A stretch of 64,000 nt of DNA from Pedobacter lusitanus (GCF_040026395.1 NZ_CP157278.1:1488001-1552000); one strand, 5' to 3'. Positions 43,081 to 51,221 are shown, counted from the first letter of the stretch. Numbers and translations are program-made. Notes: generated by a model not told the origin, from the letters alone.

Positions 43081-43637
43081 AAGCACATTTTTAATTTAGG
43101 AATAAACTAAAAAGGAAAGGCATGGCGGCCAGCATTATGCGTTGACCAGGAAAATTCGCCGGCCGCACATACCATTTTCCCAATTGGTGGTTTGTGTTAA
43201 TATGGAGCTGCGAAAACAAATAGGCTGGATCTAAAAGAAATAGGGTCGGCTACTTGCTCGTCTAATGTAACAGTGGTTCTGGTAAACCCAATATTTTTTT
43301 CAAAATATACCCTACAATAAACTTAAGCAAGCAACCGACCCCATATTTATGAGTTCAGGCTGCTTGACTTATCTCGTAGGGTATTATTGAAATTTACCAG
43401 ATTTCTGTTACGAGGCTCATCAAGCAGTGCTTCATGTCGAGTTGAAGAACTGCTAAATTAAAAATTTTGTTTAAATCTATTTTTTTATAGCATAATAATT
43501 ATTGGCATCAAGTGAACAAATATGTTGATTAATTATTCAAATTCTATTAATATTCTACATTATAAACACTAATATCAACATTATTGTAGAATAATACTAA
43601 TAAAATGTAGAATATTTTTAAACATTATTGATTTACC
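43081..43637. other. 557-base intergenic region with inverted repeats, no gene seen
   Basis: I find no convincing reading frame or RNA gene. Three things stand out: a distant inverted repeat (43243-43258 with 43326-43341, 14 of 16 bases paired); a GCGGCC/GGCCGC pair at 43125 and 43161; and, in the AT-rich last 100 bases, three copies of TGTAGAATA in both orientations just before the next gene. Confidence 0.55.
43551..43614 (+). promoter_or_regulatory. Three TGTAGAATA operator-like repeats
   Basis: The motif occurs inverted at 43551-43559 (TATTCTACA) and direct at 43585-43593 and 43606-43614. The two direct copies start 21 bp apart, two helical turns. They lie 24-87 bases before the small gene at 43638, which may encode its own DNA-binding regulator. 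Confidence 0.5.
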
Positions 43638-43994
43638 TTGTTTTTAGTGAAAAAAGAGGATTTTAAGAAACATAAAGGTGAATATTTAGACTCCGTTGTC
43701 CGTAAAACCGGGATAACGATTAAGGCATTAACTGCATCTGCAGGATTTGACCGGACTACCTATTATCATCATATTATGGACCCTCATCTACCTTATAAGG
43801 TAATCGCTAAATATGGCGAAGTACTGCATCACGATTTCTCTGATGAGTATCCGGAAATAAGATCCTCCAGAGTTAATGATACCCGTGAAATTACGACATT
43901 CGAAGAAATGGAAAAAGACAGAAATTACTGGCGCTCCAGATTTCTGGATTTAGCGGAGAAAGTAGCAGATAACTATAAGAAAGAAAAGCCCTAG
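43638..43994 (+). CDS. Small protein, possible helix-turn-helix regulator
   Basis: A 118-residue, charged protein. Residues about 20-70 (VRKTGITIKALTASAGFDRT and YHHIMDPHLPYKVIAKYGEV) resemble a helix-turn-helix: a helix, a short turn after Gly, and a recognition-like helix starting FDRTTYYHH. The last 40 residues are a coiled coil (FEEMEKDRNYWRSRFLDL). The frame has no ATG; TTG at 43638 or GTG at 43647 must be used, and the latter drops only FL and the first residues. It is alone, preceded by repeated operator-like sites. A regulatory role is a guess from these features. Confidence 0.6.
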   Translation: MFLVKKEDFKKHKGEYLDSVVRKTGITIKALTASAGFDRTTYYHHIMDPHLPYKVIAKYGEVLHHDFSDEYPEIRSSRVNDTREITTFEEMEKDRNYWRSRFLDLAEKVADNYKKEKP

Positions 43995-44012
43995 GTCTAT
44001 CAGTTAAATCGA

Positions 44013-44528
44013 TTATTCAGATTCTCTTTGTGCTGCCGGATTAATAAAGTCTACCGCAATCTGCGTAAGATAAGTATCTGCAGCTCTTTCATCGGCAAGA
44101 TTCTGTTTCAAAATAAACTTGGCCTTAGAATGATCCAGCTCGGCGAGCAATGAAATCAAACTTCCATAACTTGCAATTTTATAATGCGCTATGAGCTGTA
44201 CTGCATAGATTATAGCCGCATCACGCAATGCAGTACCTGTTTCCACAGTTTTTACTATAGAAGCAGCTTTATCACTTAAGATTTCGATAATATTACATTT
44301 CCCTTTTCCAGGCTGCTTATTCATCATATCAAATACAGCATCTAACTGCCGTACATGCCTGGCCGCTACATCCGATTGTGAAATTAATGCACGTTGTAAT
44401 TCTTCCGTAAATGCGGCAATAGACAATGCTGCTGCACAATTGACCAGTTTTTTTTCTGCTATATATAAATCCTGCAAACACTGGACAAAGAAATCTAATA
44501 AGCCTTGCTCTCTGAGTTGATCCACCAT
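44013..44528 (-). CDS. DUF892 (YciE/YciF) ferritin-like protein
   Basis: A 171-residue helical protein of the DUF892 family. The ferritin-like four-helix pattern shows FFVQCLQDLYIAEKKLVNCA, an AARHVRQLDAVFDMMN helix, RDAAIIYAVQLIAHYKIASYG (about residues 102-122) and LADERAADTYLTQIA. Family members are linked to general and oxidative stress in enterobacteria and Bacteroidota, and the Glu/His positions could bind two metal ions. There are no partner genes of the usual stress cluster beside it. The first gene on the other side is a small unknown protein, transcribed away from it. Confidence 0.92.
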   Translation of the reverse strand: MVDQLREQGLLDFFVQCLQDLYIAEKKLVNCAAALSIAAFTEELQRALISQSDVAARHVRQLDAVFDMMNKQPGKGKCNIIEILSDKAASIVKTVETGTALRDAAIIYAVQLIAHYKIASYGSLISLLAELDHSKAKFILKQNLADERAADTYLTQIAVDFINPAAQRESE

Positions 44529-44655
44529 AAGGCGATGATTTAATTTCTTGAAGGAACGTCCCCGTAAGGAATAACAGGATTAAAACAATCAGAACTGAGA
44601 AAAGTTTACATAAATTGCTTTTAGTTCATAGCTTTGCAGAGATTTAAAATTTATT

Positions 44656-44901
44656 ATGGCAGTATTACATAGAAAAGAAGAGAAAATAGAAGTTGTGCTA
44701 AGTAAGCTTCCAAAAGATTATACCGATGAACAGTTTGTGGAAACTTTCATCCAGCTTTATTCAAAAGACTGGGGAAAAATCAAAGCTAACTATATCAAAC
44801 AGTCGCAGGATAAAGAACCCGGCACGGTGATTACCATGCCTAAACCTGAGCTATATTTAAAAAGTATTTTAACAGTATATCTGAAAAATAAAAAAGGCTA
44901 G
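44656..44901 (+). CDS. Small conserved-looking hypothetical protein
   Basis: An 81-residue protein, MAVLHRKEEKIEVVLSKLPK at the start, with a Lys-rich, helix-rich composition and an Asp-Trp-Gly-Lys-Ile-Lys stretch in the middle. It has an ATG, a good length and is followed by a hairpin at 44913, so it is likely a real gene. There is no known domain. It is divergent from the DUF892 gene with 127 bases between them and may share its promoter region. Function is unknown. Confidence 0.6.
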   Translation: MAVLHRKEEKIEVVLSKLPKDYTDEQFVETFIQLYSKDWGKIKANYIKQSQDKEPGTVITMPKPELYLKSILTVYLKNKKG

Positions 44902-44912
44902 AAATAATCAGG

Positions 44913-44943
44913 AGGACGGAGATCAGACAAAGATCTGTGTCCT
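44913..44943. terminator. Hairpin between convergent genes
   Basis: Twelve-base arms AGGACGGAGATC (44913-44924) and GATCTGTGTCCT (44932-44943) pair at 10 of 12 positions around a seven-base loop, between the 81-residue gene and the SRAP gene stops. A T run is weak, so it may be a modest two-way terminator. Confidence 0.55.
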
Positions 44944-44946
44944 CTG

Positions 44947-45636
44947 TTAATTTATGGCCTGCATTAACTCCGGCCTGTTATTAGCCACACCTTTCACTAC
45001 CGTCGCATTTACGGCCTTATCTACCCTGTAACAATCCATCAGTTCATCAGGATAAGCTTTGCACAGATTAAGTAAATCAGGAGTCCCCAAATCCTTGCTT
45101 AGCCATAGTGCTTCTTCTTCCCTGTTTAGTATGACAGGCATTCTGAATTTCGGTGCATGAACTTTACCAACTATTTCATTGGCCTGGGTAGTCATAATGG
45201 TAAAGGAGCGATATACATCTCCGGAAAACTGATCCTTCCACTGGCTCCACAGACCAGCAAAGGCAAATAAATCTCTGTCTTTTAACACAAAACGGTAAGG
45301 CAGCGTATCTCCTGTTTTTTTATCCCATTCATAAAATCCATCAGCCAGTACCAGACAGGTTTTGCGGTGCGTAATTAAAGGAGCAAAAGTTTTCTTCCCC
45401 ATAATTTCTTCAGAACGGGCATTGAGCGTAGAAAAATCAAGTTTCGTACTCTGCGCCCAGTATGGGACAAGTCCAAAATGCATCAGCTGTGCTATATCAG
45501 GTTCGTCCGCAGTAATGACTAAACCCTTCTGTGTAGGTGCAAGATTATAATTCGGCTTATAGTCTGCTGGTAATTTCACCTGGTAACGGATCAGTAATTC
45601 TTTCTGGGCCTTAGTCAGCGTATAGCGTGCGCACAT
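44947..45636 (-). CDS. SRAP (YedK/HMCES) abasic-site DNA-protein crosslinking protein
   Basis: A 229-residue SOS-response-associated peptidase-fold protein. The ATG at 45636 gives MCARYTL, placing Cys2 at the N-terminus after Met removal; that Cys forms a thiazolidine bond with abasic sites in single-stranded DNA. Other conserved points are Asn in TLNARSEEI, Glu in GFYEWDKKTG and His in VHAPKFRMPVIL. A longer frame from 45753 only adds unrelated residues. It protects stalled forks from abasic lesions. It is divergent from a 75-residue gene, 26 bases away. Confidence 0.97.
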   Translation of the reverse strand: MCARYTLTKAQKELLIRYQVKLPADYKPNYNLAPTQKGLVITADEPDIAQLMHFGLVPYWAQSTKLDFSTLNARSEEIMGKKTFAPLITHRKTCLVLADGFYEWDKKTGDTLPYRFVLKDRDLFAFAGLWSQWKDQFSGDVYRSFTIMTTQANEIVGKVHAPKFRMPVILNREEEALWLSKDLGTPDLLNLCKAYPDELMDCYRVDKAVNATVVKGVANNRPELMQAIN

Positions 45637-45662
45637 GATTCTAAATTTATTATATTTGTTCA

Positions 45663-45890
45663 ATGAGTTATAAAGTAACCAAATTTGATCTGGTTTTTGA
45701 AGGAAAACCTGTTGCTGTTGCTGTACATGCAGTAACAGATGGCGAGGAAACAAACCATATAGTTTCTATAGACGACTATGAAAATTTCGAGATCAGAATG
45801 ACTAAAGACAACAAATGGAAAGCTGACAATGGCACAGGAATAAACGAAGATCTGCTTACACTCATTACCGGACATTATCAGGCTCCCTAA
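45663..45890 (+). CDS. Small hypothetical protein divergent from SRAP
   Basis: A 75-residue protein with no signal peptide and no family that I recognise. It starts MSYKVTKFDLVFEGKPVAVA, has a beta-rich pattern (VSIDDYENFEIRMTKDNKWK), and ends with a helix. It begins only 26 bases from the SRAP start, on the other strand, so the two promoters must overlap, and a shared damage response is possible. A 15-base gap separates its stop from the HAD gene stop. The small size and good codon pattern support a real gene. Confidence 0.6.
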   Translation: MSYKVTKFDLVFEGKPVAVAVHAVTDGEETNHIVSIDDYENFEIRMTKDNKWKADNGTGINEDLLTLITGHYQAP

Positions 45891-45905
45891 CTCAGACGGC
45901 CTTTA

Positions 45906-46571
45906 TCAGATGAGTTTGTTTTCTTCCATGTAATCCCTTGCTTCCCGGAAATCAGTAAAAATATGATCTGCACCAGCTAATTTAGCGTGACTTTCCCTAT
46001 CGCCCTGAATGGCAAAACAAGTTAGACCAGCATTTTTCGCAGCAAGCAAGCCATTCAAAGTATCTTCAAATACCAGGCATTCATTCTTCTGGAAACCTAT
46101 ACCCTTAACGGCGAGATCATAAGATTCAGGGTCAGGTTTACTTTTTGTCACATCGCTCCTGGTTACGAGTAATTTAAAGTATTTTCCCAGCCCGTTTTTC
46201 CTGAATAATTCATCTACATCAGCTCTTTTACTTGCCGTAACCAGAGCCATTGCAATTCCTTTAGAAAAAAAGTAGTCCAATATTTCTTCAGCATATGGCA
46301 TCAGTTCAATCGTACTGGTAATCAGCCGCTGGTTGGTCAGTTCTTCTTTTTTTGAAATTAAGATCTCAAGAGGCGATGCTATCTCATATAATTCCTTTAA
46401 CCTTTTAGCGTTTCCAGGCAAAGGAACACCGGCAAAATTTTTAAGAAAATCAGTGTATTCCAGCTGAACATCAGATTCTGCCAGGATTTCGTTCCATACA
46501 CTATAATGAAAGTGTTCTGAATCAACAAGAGTACCGTCTAAATCAAAAAGGAGTGCTTTAAATTTTGTCAT
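45906..46571 (-). CDS. HAD-family phosphatase (beta-phosphoglucomutase-like)
   Basis: A 221-residue HAD superfamily I hydrolase. Motif I is LFDLDGTLVDSEHFH (residues about 8-22, with the nucleophile Asp), followed by a helical cap domain (about 20-85). Motif II is ALVTASKRADVDE (Thr), motif III has the Lys in TKSKPDPESYDLA, and motif IV is VFEDTLNGLLAAKNAG. Such enzymes act on sugar phosphates or related small molecules; a choice is not possible here. Its start shares one base with the stop of the esterase gene upstream, so the pair is translationally coupled. Confidence 0.93.
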   Translation of the reverse strand: MTKFKALLFDLDGTLVDSEHFHYSVWNEILAESDVQLEYTDFLKNFAGVPLPGNAKRLKELYEIASPLEILISKKEELTNQRLITSTIELMPYAEEILDYFFSKGIAMALVTASKRADVDELFRKNGLGKYFKLLVTRSDVTKSKPDPESYDLAVKGIGFQKNECLVFEDTLNGLLAAKNAGLTCFAIQGDRESHAKLAGADHIFTDFREARDYMEENKLI

Positions 46572-47890
46572 TAAGATTTGCTTTTTATCCAGGCTACCAG
46601 ATCATTAATTAATGTTTCAGATACGTTAGAAGGAACATCGTACTGACTTACAGGGCCTTTTTCGACCTGAGAACTTAACAGGTGATTCAAATCAGGATAT
46701 AATTTCAAAGTGACATTACGTTTTTTATTCAATGCGGCACTCCAAAGCTCATAATCATGGGTTGATACCTGGAAATCATTTCCTCCCTGTATAATCAGCA
46801 TACGTTGTTTACTGTTCTTTTTCGCAACCTCTACCTGATTGTACTTATTAAGGTCCACCCAGTATGAAACCGGCAACCCCAGAATCACAGAATCTGGCTT
46901 CATATTCCCGGCAGCGGTCAGTTTACTTCTATCGAGCTCTTTAATACGTGCATCAAACTGGCTTTTAATTGACTGTGTAGTATCTTTTGCCAAATCAAAC
47001 ATGTATTTATTTTGTTCAATAAGAATATCGGTTAAAGTTCTTGCTGGTGCGGCAGCCAATATCATCCCGTTTAATTCAGGTGCTAAAGCGGCGATCCTTG
47101 GAGCCAGCATCCCTCCCAGACTATGTCCCATTAAATAAATCTGTTTCTTATCAGCATCAGGAATAGTACCGGCTAAAGCAATAGCTGCCAGTGCATCATC
47201 AGTCACCTCCTCTTTCACGGTAAAAGCACCTCCAAATTCACCACTATAAACCATTGTTCTTTTTACATAACGGATGCTGGCTACTCCTTTAGCAGCAAAG
47301 CCAGCGGCAAGATCTTTGAAGGTCTTATTAGGCCCAACAGTTTCATCCATATCTGCTGGTCCGGAACCATGTACGAGTACAACCACAGGGAAGTTTTTTA
47401 CATTTTTTGGTATAGTTAGTTTTCCAACCAGACTATGTCCCTGAGTTTTAATATAAACCTCTTTTTCTGTATACAATGTCGTATCAGCATAAACAGGATT
47501 CTGATAAGCAGAAGCCGATTTATTTGGTGCAACAAAAAAACCAACCATATTCCCGGCTTTATTATAAGCCAGTAAAAATGACTGTGTAGTTTTTGCAAAT
47601 TTCCCATCAACTGTGACTACAAAAAAATCACCTTTAGTCTTGCTTTCAACGCCACTTGCAGATTCAAACTTACCCAGCTTATCATTGAAGTTCTCCCACA
47701 TTTTCTGCAGATCTCCGGCAGAAATCTTTGATGACACACTTGCATCAAAATAAGCCTGCGCTTCAGTAAATTTCTTCTGATCCAATAAATCAAAAAAGTC
47801 ACTCGAGCGGTTAAATAATTTAATAATATCCTGTGAAAAACAAAAGTTTGAGCACAACAATACAAAGAGTAATAAGGTAATTTTTTTCAT
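46571..47890 (-). CDS. Exported alpha/beta hydrolase with DUF3887 domain
   Basis: A 439-residue exported protein with signal MKKITLLLFVLLCSNFCFSQ. Residues about 20-115 form a DUF3887-like domain (FFDLLDQKKFTEAQAYFDAS), followed by an alpha/beta hydrolase domain: VVLVHGSGPADMDET (oxyanion region), nucleophile Ser in YLMGHSLGGMLAP, Asp/His late in the chain (NDFQVS and HLLSS). Members are esterases or peptidases of the periplasm. A minus-strand -7 box TAGCTTTG at 47913-47920 is close upstream. The TAATG joint with the HAD gene suggests co-expression. Confidence 0.93.
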   Translation of the reverse strand: MKKITLLLFVLLCSNFCFSQDIIKLFNRSSDFFDLLDQKKFTEAQAYFDASVSSKISAGDLQKMWENFNDKLGKFESASGVESKTKGDFFVVTVDGKFAKTTQSFLLAYNKAGNMVGFFVAPNKSASAYQNPVYADTTLYTEKEVYIKTQGHSLVGKLTIPKNVKNFPVVVLVHGSGPADMDETVGPNKTFKDLAAGFAAKGVASIRYVKRTMVYSGEFGGAFTVKEEVTDDALAAIALAGTIPDADKKQIYLMGHSLGGMLAPRIAALAPELNGMILAAAPARTLTDILIEQNKYMFDLAKDTTQSIKSQFDARIKELDRSKLTAAGNMKPDSVILGLPVSYWVDLNKYNQVEVAKKNSKQRMLIIQGGNDFQVSTHDYELWSAALNKKRNVTLKLYPDLNHLLSSQVEKGPVSQYDVPSNVSETLINDLVAWIKSKS

Positions 47891-47912
47891 GAAATTTATC
47901 TGGCGTTTAAAT

Positions 47913-47931
47913 CAAAGCTAACATATTTTTG
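47913..47931. promoter_or_regulatory. Divergent promoter elements
   Basis: Two -7 matches to TAnnTTTG face away from each other: TAGCTTTG on the minus strand (47913-47920) for the esterase gene, and TATTTTTG on the plus strand (47924-47931) for the dapB-like gene. Neither has a clear TTTG at -33, so both are weak by that test. Confidence 0.4.
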
Positions 47932-48013
47932 ACTTAAACATGATCACATCGACTGAAAAAAAACATTAGATTGGGGTAAATAATTTTTCCTTATTAATTA
48001 ATAATCCTTAAAG

Positions 48014-48841
48014 ATGACGAAAACAAAAAAAATACAGATATGCGTTGCAGGGGCAACTGGCTGGGCCGGCTCTGAACTCTGCAGAGGAATTGTTTTAACA
48101 GAGGATCTGGAATTGGTTTCTGCGGTTTCGCGCACCAATGCCAACAAAGATCTGAATGTTCTCCTAAACTTATCTCAGGATAATAACATACCGGTTTTTG
48201 GAACAATAGAAGAAGCTTTAGCTGTGCCTTGTGATGTTTTAGTCGATTATACAAAACCAGATATCGCCAAACACCAGGTAATTACCGCAATCCATAAAGG
48301 AGTAAATGTAGTAGTTGGTACATCAGGTCTTTCAGACGCAGATTATCAGGAGATCGGATCAATAGCTGAACAAAAACAACAATCTGTACTCGCTGTCGGA
48401 AACTTTGCAATCAGCGTTGTACTCCTGAATAAATTTGCAGAAATGGCTGCGGGCTATATGCCTCAGTGGGAGATTATAGATTATGCAAGTGACCGTAAAA
48501 TTGATTCACCGAGCGGAAGTGCACTGGAGCTGGCCAACAGATTATCAAAGGTGAGAGAATCAGTTAAAACAATTCCTGTAGAAGAGACTAAAGGAATTAA
48601 AGAAACAAGAGGTGCAGACATTAATGGCATGCAGGTACATGCAGTAAGATTACCCGGGTTTATCATTTCTCTGGAAACGATTTTTGGTATGACCGATGAA
48701 AAACTGATCATCAAACATGAAGCCGGAGGCAGTGCAAAACCTTATGTACAAGGTGCTTTACTGGCCATCCGGAAAGTAGATTCTTTTACCGGTTTAAAAA
48801 GAGGGTTAGATAGTGTAATGGATTTCAACTCACAAATATGA
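48014..48841 (+). CDS. dapB: DapB-like dihydrodipicolinate reductase, atypical
   Basis: A 275-residue NAD(P)H-dependent reductase of the DapB fold. The nucleotide site is CVAGATGWAGSELCRG (about residues 10-25), followed by VDYTKPD, VVGTSGL and LAVGNFAISVVLLNKF. The substrate end is DSPSGSALELANRL (about 164-177) and a C-terminal GGSAKPYVQGALLAI. In E. coli DapB the catalytic His-His pair and Lys precede this; here the segment reads DYASDRK (156-162), so Lys162 is kept but both His are absent. It may still be 4-hydroxy-tetrahydrodipicolinate reductase of a variant type, or a related reductase with another role. Confidence 0.8.
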   Translation: MTKTKKIQICVAGATGWAGSELCRGIVLTEDLELVSAVSRTNANKDLNVLLNLSQDNNIPVFGTIEEALAVPCDVLVDYTKPDIAKHQVITAIHKGVNVVVGTSGLSDADYQEIGSIAEQKQQSVLAVGNFAISVVLLNKFAEMAAGYMPQWEIIDYASDRKIDSPSGSALELANRLSKVRESVKTIPVEETKGIKETRGADINGMQVHAVRLPGFIISLETIFGMTDEKLIIKHEAGGSAKPYVQGALLAIRKVDSFTGLKRGLDSVMDFNSQI

Positions 48842-49491
48842 CTAAAAATCAATACATAACTTATCAGAAATTTAGTGATTACACCACAGCTTCTGAATTT
48901 GGCACTTTATTTAAAGATAACCAGATCGATTATATCATTGAAGATACTTCTCTTCAGTTTGACTCATTTTTCTCAAGTAATGAACCAGCTAAAGAATACA
49001 GCATCAAAATCAAACCGGATGAGTTTATAAAAGCAGACAATCTCCTGCTTCAAAACCCGACCGAAAATCCACGAACAATAGGTGAAGATTATTATTTAGT
49101 CCATTTCACTAATGAAGAGCTCTACAATGTGATCGCAAAACAAAATGAATGGAATGAATTTGATTTTCAGCTCGCACAAAAATTATTAAAAGAGAGAGGT
49201 GCAGAAATCAGACCAGAGACAATTGAAGAATTAAAAAAACAAAATCTGATAGAACTAAGCAAACCATTGAAATTAGAAAAAGGATGGATATATATAGGGT
49301 ATATAAGTGCCATACTGGGAGGATTATTTGGGATATTGATAGGATGGCATATTTACACCTACAAAAAACTCTTGCCAGATGGTGGAAAAATCTATCACTA
49401 TGAAGAATTTGACAGAAAAAACGGGAAAACAATGCTTGTTATCGGAGCAATCACATTTTCCGTATTTCTGATTATTAGAATGATTAATTAG
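48838..49491 (+). CDS. Small membrane protein, DUF2007-like
   Basis: A 217-residue protein whose start overlaps the dapB-like stop by four bases (ATGA). The first 100 residues carry a DUF2007-like pattern of alternating strands (FGTLFKDNQIDYIIEDTSL and YSIKIKPDEFIKADNLLL), and two membrane helices follow near residues 150-170 and 198-214 (GYISAILGGLFGILIGWHIY and GKTMLVIGAITFSVFLIIRM). DUF2007 is thought to sense or bind small ligands in signalling proteins. There is no enzyme motif. Co-translation with the reductase is clear, but no function follows. Confidence 0.75.
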   Translation: MTKNQYITYQKFSDYTTASEFGTLFKDNQIDYIIEDTSLQFDSFFSSNEPAKEYSIKIKPDEFIKADNLLLQNPTENPRTIGEDYYLVHFTNEELYNVIAKQNEWNEFDFQLAQKLLKERGAEIRPETIEELKKQNLIELSKPLKLEKGWIYIGYISAILGGLFGILIGWHIYTYKKLLPDGGKIYHYEEFDRKNGKTMLVIGAITFSVFLIIRMIN

Positions 49492-49687
49492 GTTACCGGG
49501 ATGTTTTTACATCAACCCTGTTCAGCAAATTCACTTCCTGAAAAAATTGATCATTTAAACGTGATTAAAAAACAAGCATAAGACAATCTTTATTAACTGT
49601 CAGAAAATAAGCCGGAATATTTGGTATTACCATTCTTTTATAGCTAAATTTATGATATCAATTTAATATCATTTAAATACTATACAT

Positions 49688-50542
49688 ATGAAAGTAGAAA
49701 AGATTGTTACGCCCTTTAATGGTTATCTGGTTATTTTCCTTTTAGTCGTTACCGCAGCCGTATTAGCCTTTGCCGTTAGCGCACAGCAAATCATTTTAAT
49801 CATTACCTGTATCCCCGTTTTCATCATTTTAGGGAAAGGTCTGATCATCGTCAGCCCCAACAGCTCAAAAGTGCTTTTACTTTTCGGGAAATATAAAGGA
49901 ACGATCAAACAAAACGGAATGTTCTGGGTCAACCCATTATATACCCGATTCACTTACTCCCTGCGTGCCAGGAACTTTGAAAGTGAAAAGATCAAAGTAA
50001 ATGATAAAATGGGGAATCCTATTCTGATTAGCGTAATCCTGGTCTGGAGAGTGAAAGATACATTTAAAGTTGCCTTTGAAGTAGATAATTATACAACTTT
50101 TATCAAAATCCAAACAGACTCAGCAGTCAGGAAACTTGCTGGCTCTTTCCCTTATGATCATTTTGAAGACGAGACTGCTACAATCACTTTAAGCACCAAC
50201 TTTGATGATGTGAACATCGCATTGGAACAAGAGCTGGCAGAAAGACTGGAAATTGCAGGTATAGAAGTTATAGAATCCAGGATTGGCTATTTAGCTTATG
50301 CTCCGGAAATTGCTCATTCTATGTTGAGAAGACAACAGGCGTCAGCCGTAGTTGCTGCCCGTCATAAAATAGTTGAAGGGGCAGTTGGAATGGTGGAGAG
50401 TGCACTTCAGCTTTTGGCTGATAAAAAAATCATTGAATTTGATGATGACAGAAAAGCAACTATGGTAAGTAATTTAATGGTTGTCCTTTGTGGAGATAGC
50501 GAAACAAAACCCGTTATCAATACCGGGACATTAAATCAATAA
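49688..50542 (+). CDS. SPFH/Band 7 membrane protein
   Basis: A 284-residue SPFH (stomatin/prohibitin) protein. Two hydrophobic segments lie at about residues 12-55, and the SPFH domain covers 55-240: SPNSSKVLLLFGKYKGTIKQ, RNFESEKIKVNDKMGNPILI, and SVILVWRVKDTFKVAFEVDN. The end, ARHKIVEGAVGMVESALQLL, is the usual oligomerising helix region. Such proteins form membrane microdomain scaffolds. The gene is directly followed (two bases) by a ribbon-helix-helix DNA-binding protein, an arrangement that suggests a functional pair. Confidence 0.94.
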   Translation: MKVEKIVTPFNGYLVIFLLVVTAAVLAFAVSAQQIILIITCIPVFIILGKGLIIVSPNSSKVLLLFGKYKGTIKQNGMFWVNPLYTRFTYSLRARNFESEKIKVNDKMGNPILISVILVWRVKDTFKVAFEVDNYTTFIKIQTDSAVRKLAGSFPYDHFEDETATITLSTNFDDVNIALEQELAERLEIAGIEVIESRIGYLAYAPEIAHSMLRRQQASAVVAARHKIVEGAVGMVESALQLLADKKIIEFDDDRKATMVSNLMVVLCGDSETKPVINTGTLNQ

Positions 50543-50544
50543 AT

Positions 50545-50739
50545 ATGTCAGAAAAGAAATCATTTGCGTTAAGGATAGATTCAGAAACAATGAAGGCTAT
50601 AGAGAAATGGGCTGCTGATGAATTTCGTAGTGTTAATGGACAGATTGAATGGATGTTGAATCATAGCCTTAAAAGTGCCAAAAGAATCAAAATTAAAGGA
50701 ATACAAAAAGATAACCCGGAGAAACAAGATCCGGTTTAA
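50545..50739 (+). CDS. Ribbon-helix-helix (Arc-like) DNA-binding protein
   Basis: A 64-residue protein matching the RHH/Arc pattern: an N-terminal strand SFALRIDSETMKAIEKWAAD, a turn, and a second helix SVNGQIEWMLNHSLK, with a positive tail (KSAKRIKIKGIQK). It starts two bases after the SPFH gene, so it is part of that operon. Arc-like proteins dimerise to bind DNA, often at their own promoters. No toxin is adjacent, which makes a toxin-antitoxin role less likely. Confidence 0.88.
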   Translation: MSEKKSFALRIDSETMKAIEKWAADEFRSVNGQIEWMLNHSLKSAKRIKIKGIQKDNPEKQDPV

Positions 50740-50768
50740 ACCCTAATCAAGAATAAAACAGAAAATAT

Positions 50769-51221
50769 ATGATTGCCCAATCTATTCAGAGATTACATTT
50801 TTTATGCGAAACCATACCCCAGCTTTTAAATGAGATTGATGATCATATATTTTCTTTAAAACCTGCCGCTCATCAATGGAGTAAAAAAGAAATTATCGGG
50901 CATCTGATTGACAGTGCGATTGCTAATCATCAGCGTTTTGTCAGGGCGCAGTTTGAAGACACGCCTAAAATAACCTACGATCAGAACAACTGTAACACAT
51001 TCAACTATTATAATCAGATTGATTCGAATCAGGTGATCTCCTTCTGGACAGTTTACAACAAACAGCTTCTGGAATTAATCCGGTTAATACCACAGGAGTT
51101 ATTAATGAGAAGATGTTTTGCCGGTGGCGATGAAAGTGTAACACTGGCTTTTATATTTAATGATTACGTCCAGCACCTGGAACATCATTTAAAACAGGTC
51201 GTCTCTTACCAGTACTTATAG
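50769..51221 (+). CDS. DinB-family (DfsB-like) protein
   Basis: A 150-residue helical-bundle protein of the DinB superfamily. The metal-binding His positions are in KKEIIGHLIDSAIANHQRF (about residues 42-60) and NDYVQHLEHHLKQVV (about 132-146), the usual three-His site, and the LKPAAHQWSKKE stretch matches the family start. Members use a metal ion in thiol transfer or dehalogenation, but many have no known substrate. It follows the RHH gene by 29 bases and may be the third gene of that operon. Confidence 0.93.
   Translation: MIAQSIQRLHFLCETIPQLLNEIDDHIFSLKPAAHQWSKKEIIGHLIDSAIANHQRFVRAQFEDTPKITYDQNNCNTFNYYNQIDSNQVISFWTVYNKQLLELIRLIPQELLMRRCFAGGDESVTLAFIFNDYVQHLEHHLKQVVSYQYL

Noticed and set aside
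42862-43110. Plus-strand 82-codon frame opposite the DUF6166-like gene
   Set aside because: It is antisense to a longer gene with domain likeness and has no good start context.
43120-43170. GCGGCC and GGCCGC pair that could form a hairpin
   Set aside because: The arms are only six bases with a 30-base gap, so chance is likely.
50545-51221. RHH plus DinB as a toxin-antitoxin pair
   Set aside because: DinB is not a known toxin fold and the RHH gene is coupled to the SPFH gene instead.
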